In this document: piece by piece, positions 60,569 to 64,000 of the stretch
Position numbering within the stretch: position 1 is the first letter of the stretch
Layout of the letters: every line of letters begins with the position of its first letter
NCBI GenBank assembly: GCA_004335635.1
Contig: QAXH01005980.1
Coordinates: forward strand, 1-64,000
Length of the DNA stretch: 64,000 nucleotides
Direction: 5' to 3'
From: Chloromonas sp. AAM2
Taxonomy: Eukaryota > Chlorophyta > Chlorophyceae > Chlamydomonadales > Chlamydomonadaceae
Made by a program: the position numbers and the translations under genes
Notes under the pieces: model-generated
What the model saw: the letters and a program-made list of their open reading frames with translations, nothing else
Database searches by the model: none
What the model was told of the DNA's origin: nothing

Positions 60569-63500
60569 ATGCCAACAAGCTGGCAGTCAGACTCATGGCA
60601 GGGTGTACCCAGAGCTGCCAGGGGCCACAGAACAGCAGCACACGGCAGCAAATTCCAGCAATTGGAAAGCGAAGACAGCCAATCCATGCTGCCCCACAGA
60701 CGTCGCGCAGCAGCACGAAACGCCGAAGCAGCAGCAGGACAGGCTGAGACAACAAATGACCCCAAACCAAGGTCGTCCACATTTCCATCTACGATTACTG
60801 GGGGTCCATGGCAGCCCGCCTTGTCCCGCCAATCCCCTTCCGCTTCAGCTACCCTCCAGGCTCCCACACCAGCCATGCCACCAGTTGCTGGCGGGCTGCC
60901 GTACGACACATTTGTGCCCAGGAATCCTGGGGTGACGGATGGCCCCTGGAACCAGATGGATAAAACCATGCTGCAGGCGGCTGTCTCAGACGCTGAACAG
61001 GCAGTCACAACAAGCAAGATAGATGCAGCAGGTGGGCAGCAGGAAACCACCAAGGCATTTATCAAGAGTTATGCCGTACTCAGGATTGCCTTTTGTTTGT
61101 GAGCTGCTTCTTGGCTTCCTCAGGGTCGCCTCCTACAACATCAAGCACAGCCAACTTGTGATTGCATTTGCGGGCAGGTATCGCAGGCCAATCAACGTAT
61201 TTCTGCCCAACCCAACGCCGCCACGCTGCCCCACGTACTGATTGATGGGCACTGTGCACCAATTCAACTTGTATGCAGGTTACATTCTCCTGGGCAAGTC
61301 CCTAGATGAGGTGGAAGCCCTAGTTGCGCAGCATGGTCAGCCGCGGTACCGGGCCAAGCAGCTCATGGATGGAGTCCTCAAGGTGAATCCCACAGGTCCA
61401 GGCAGGGGGAAGGGGCATGCATAAGGTTGCCAACCCCTAACTCACTTTTGGCCACACTCTCCCAATCTACAGGTCCAGTACAGACTTTGAGCGTGCCATT
61501 ATGCTCAGTTGCATGAGAGCTTGCCAATGCACTGATAAAAGCAAAGAACTGTTCAGGTTTGAGTCAGTTCCCAGGGTCGGAGTCCTGTGCCAGTCCGGGG
61601 CACGTTTGCCGGTTACAGGAGGTGTTTGAGTATGCCACTGTGTAGACGTCAATGAGCCCGTCACAATGGCATGTTCAGATCATAATTCTGATTTACAATT
61701 GGCCGGCAACTCGATTTTCCCGTGGGGCATCATATTTCCTTGTACACTCCTGACTAGCCCCCCCTGTTCCTGACCAGCTCAGAATGGCTCCAGAATTCAA
61801 ACGTCAGCTCCTTTGAGGATGCCTAGGCCATTGCCATGAAAAAACTGGGCTACTCCCGCCAGAAAGTTACAGAAGTGCATGGCCCCTGGGTCCAGGTGTC
61901 AGTTGCCTTACCTTTCAGGCAGAAGCCCTGCTCGCAATGCATAATGAAACGCGGCCGCTTGCTCATGGAGCAAGGAGAATGAAGTCCTCAAGGTGTGATT
62001 TACAGGTCCATGGCAAAGTTGCAGTTGCTTTCCTCGGACATGAAACAAGGTGTATGATTCCATGCTGCCGCAGGGCGCACGTTCTCTTGATTCCATTTCC
62101 AACGTGCCCAAGGAGTTGAGAACCGTGCTCACGGCTGCGGGTGTGCGCACGGGCAGGTCGGTCCTGCACAAGGTGAGCAGCTGGCTGGTTGTTGGCGTTG
62201 AAGCATCTGCTTCTGAGTGCTTGATGGTGCCAACAGGCCAAGGCAAGGAATGGTGTAAAGGCTTGGCGGCACGGTGGGCTCGCAGGGCAAATGCTTTCTG
62301 GCTGGATCGAAGGGACTGATGAGGGCCAGGACAGGCCCATGGCCCATGCAGCTGCTGTAGGCTGTGTTTCGTGTTGCTGACTAGACATTCTGCCCTGCTG
62401 CCCTTGCCTTCAAACAGTCAGTAGGCGCGGCGGACGGCACACGCAAGTTTTTGCTGCAGCTACACGACGGAAGAGTGGTGGAAACAGTGGGCATTCCAAA
62501 CGATGAGGATCCCGCCGCCAGGACAAGGGACGCCAGTGGTAGTGCAGGCAGGTCGGCATCAGGCTCCGGATCAGTCAGGCGGCGGCTGACTGTGTGTGTC
62601 TCTTCTCAGGTGCGGTGTGATCCAAGAGGAAGAGGTGTTCGCGCCAGTGAGTGACGTGCAACAGGAAATAGATCAGGATTGGTACCACTGCTTGGATTGA
62701 ATGGAGCAGGTCTTGCCAGTCACGTCATCTGCTGATGCAAGTTGACAGCTAACTGTGGCTGGCTCGACAGAATTTTCACGAGAGGAGCAGTGTCGTTGAT
62801 TGATATGGATGGTACGCCTTAGCTTACCCGTCCCCTAGTGGCCGTGCCTTCAAGGGGACAACATGTAGGTTGGACGGGTTGGAATCCCTCCCCTCTTGTG
62901 ATCCGGGTCAGGGCAAGGCCAAGTTTGGGTAAACATGCCTATGAAATCATGACAAAAGCTGTCGCATCAGCAATGCCAGACTGAGCCAGTCGACCTACTA
63001 CTCACTGACATGTGCTTGCATTGTACTGTTTGCCTGTTGGTGGTCTGAGATATGGCACTAGACTTGCTTGAGGAATCTGCTACCGCAGGCCAGTGCGATG
63101 AGATCAGGGTCAGGAATCTGCAGTGCAACCTACACCTCGCCCATGTCTCTGGCAGCAAGCAGCAGCATTGCAGCACTAAGAGCAAGCTCACCAGGGCCAG
63201 GGCAGGTGTAGATGGCTGGAGACGGTGACACTCGGCTAGGCTGAGGAGTGGTTGATACTGCAGGCCGTTTGCCATTTTGATGATGCACTTGCACGCTAAA
63301 GGCGGGAGTGGGCTGTTGCGTTGTCTGCCTGATGGTGGGCTGGGAGATGGCATTTGACTTGCTTGAGGAGAGACTCGTACTGTAGACCAGTTGAGGAGAC
63401 TCGCAATGGCAATCGCCACTCCAGTCTGTGCAGAAGACTGGTTCTGCGGTCCTGACAGCTTCAATGCACTCGGACCTGGCTGCCATGTCAATGTTTTTAC

Positions 63501-63896
63501 AAGTCAAGGTTTGTGCTGTCTGATGCGTTTACCCCATGTGTGTTGACAGGTTGGCTGTCCCATGCGGTGTTCCTTCTGCGCAACTGGCAAGGGCGGTTTC
63601 TACCGCAACCTGATGCCACGTGAGTTCGCCAAACGAGCTTACAGTCAGTTTAACTGACTACAGATTACAGATGCTGCAACCTGTTGTGGCAATGTGCACA
63701 ATGCGCACAAGGGATGTGCCCCACAGCTCAGGGACAAATGAACTGAAATGAATCAAAGCCAATCAGTACGAGTCATGAAGCCTGAACCAGAGTTGTGCTG
63801 CTGCACCGATGCCTCACAGATGAGATCATGGACCAAGTCATGACGGTGCAGGAGGAGTTTGGAGTGAGGGTCAGCAACGTTGTCTTCATGGGCATG
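60569..63896 (+). CDS. RlmN/Cfr-type radical SAM RNA methyltransferase, N-terminal two thirds (3' end outside the window)
   Basis: Exons are about 60569-61031, 61279-61382, 62074-62172, 62418-62609, 63550-63619 and 63820-63896, with a gtgaga donor leading out of the window; all phases agree. RlmN methylates C2 of an adenine in 23S rRNA (and tRNA in bacteria) with a radical SAM mechanism and a Cys methyl relay. Signatures: [27 protein letters not shown] (family's R-x-K-Q-L), [30 protein letters not shown], then [10 protein letters not shown] spliced to [28 protein letters not shown] is the C-x3-C-x2-C [4Fe-4S]/SAM motif. [12 protein letters not shown] and VSNVVFMGM follow. An N-terminal part of about 150 residues, rich in Arg, Ser, Ala and Gln, precedes the domain and could be an organelle transit peptide, so a plastid or mitochondrial ribosome is the likely target. 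The exact start is uncertain; the Met at about 60688 is an alternative. A Ser/Gly/Arg insert lies before the VCVSSQ strand. Confidence 0.93.
61478..61625. repeat. Inverted copy of the dispersed repeat found in SNF2-RING intron 11
   Basis: The reverse complement contains accctgggaactgactcaaa then cctgaacagttctttg and cagtgcattggcaagctctc, matching 15820-15915 and 15970-16070. It lies in the intron between RlmN-type exons 2 and 3. Confidence 0.75.
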
Positions 63897-64000
63897 GTGA
63901 GAGAGCATGCCCTTGGGTGCTTGAGTTTGGCTATGTGCTTGAATCTGGCAAATTGGATAGCATCAGATAGCAATGGTGGCAGAGGGAAAGAACGCATGGA

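Overview
This window looks like a nuclear scaffold from a green alga (Chlorophyta, probably Chlamydomonadales; I cannot fix the genus). Genes are broken into many small exons by GT-AG introns of about 100 to 1200 bases. The introns are rich in TG/CA and CAG, coding exons have G/C-ending codons and Ala/Gly/Gln runs, and the products are plant or general eukaryotic types. Two N gaps and a single N mark it as a draft assembly. I built the gene models by hand from exon similarity, splice signals and phase agreement at every junction.

Left part (1-21 kb): the 3' end of a USB1-like U6 snRNA phosphodiesterase (+, entering from the left edge); a large protein kinase with a very long N-terminal part (-, 2389-8470); and, divergent from it across about 450 bases, a 20-exon SNF2 ATPase with a RING finger inserted between its helicase lobes (+, 8920-20901). 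The SNF2 gene is of the Ris1/Uls1/CHR27-28 class. It carries two SUMO-interaction-type motifs near the N-terminus and a run of five SUMO-acceptor-type motifs in an insert.

Middle part (21-46 kb): about 2.9 kb without a recognised gene, then a low-complexity Ser-rich reading frame (-, 23799-28652). This joins in phase to the end of a flavin monooxygenase-like gene (-, 29084-34332), so it may be one giant protein or two genes. A repeat-rich 3 kb spacer holds a probable small GIY-YIG-type gene (+), two inverted pieces of the same sequence and a copy of the 3' end of the next gene. Then come HGH1, the eEF2-folding armadillo protein (+, 37325-39786), and the seven-bladed WD40 repair protein ERCC8/CSA (+, 40634-45892).

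Right part (46-64 kb): a 4.5 kb gene-poor segment with a gap and a possible transposon-like pair of inverted ends; a 12-exon two-repeat MYB transcription factor (-, 50358-56549); a TMEM50/UPF0220 membrane protein (-, 58187-60091); and the 5' two thirds of an RlmN/Cfr-type radical SAM RNA methyltransferase (+, from about 60569, running off the right edge).

The genes do not form a pathway; this is ordinary housekeeping and regulatory content. The most interesting items are the SUMO-related architecture of the SNF2-RING protein, the phase-consistent extension of the monooxygenase, the GIY-YIG relics with the HGH1 fragment, and several dispersed short repeats shared between introns.
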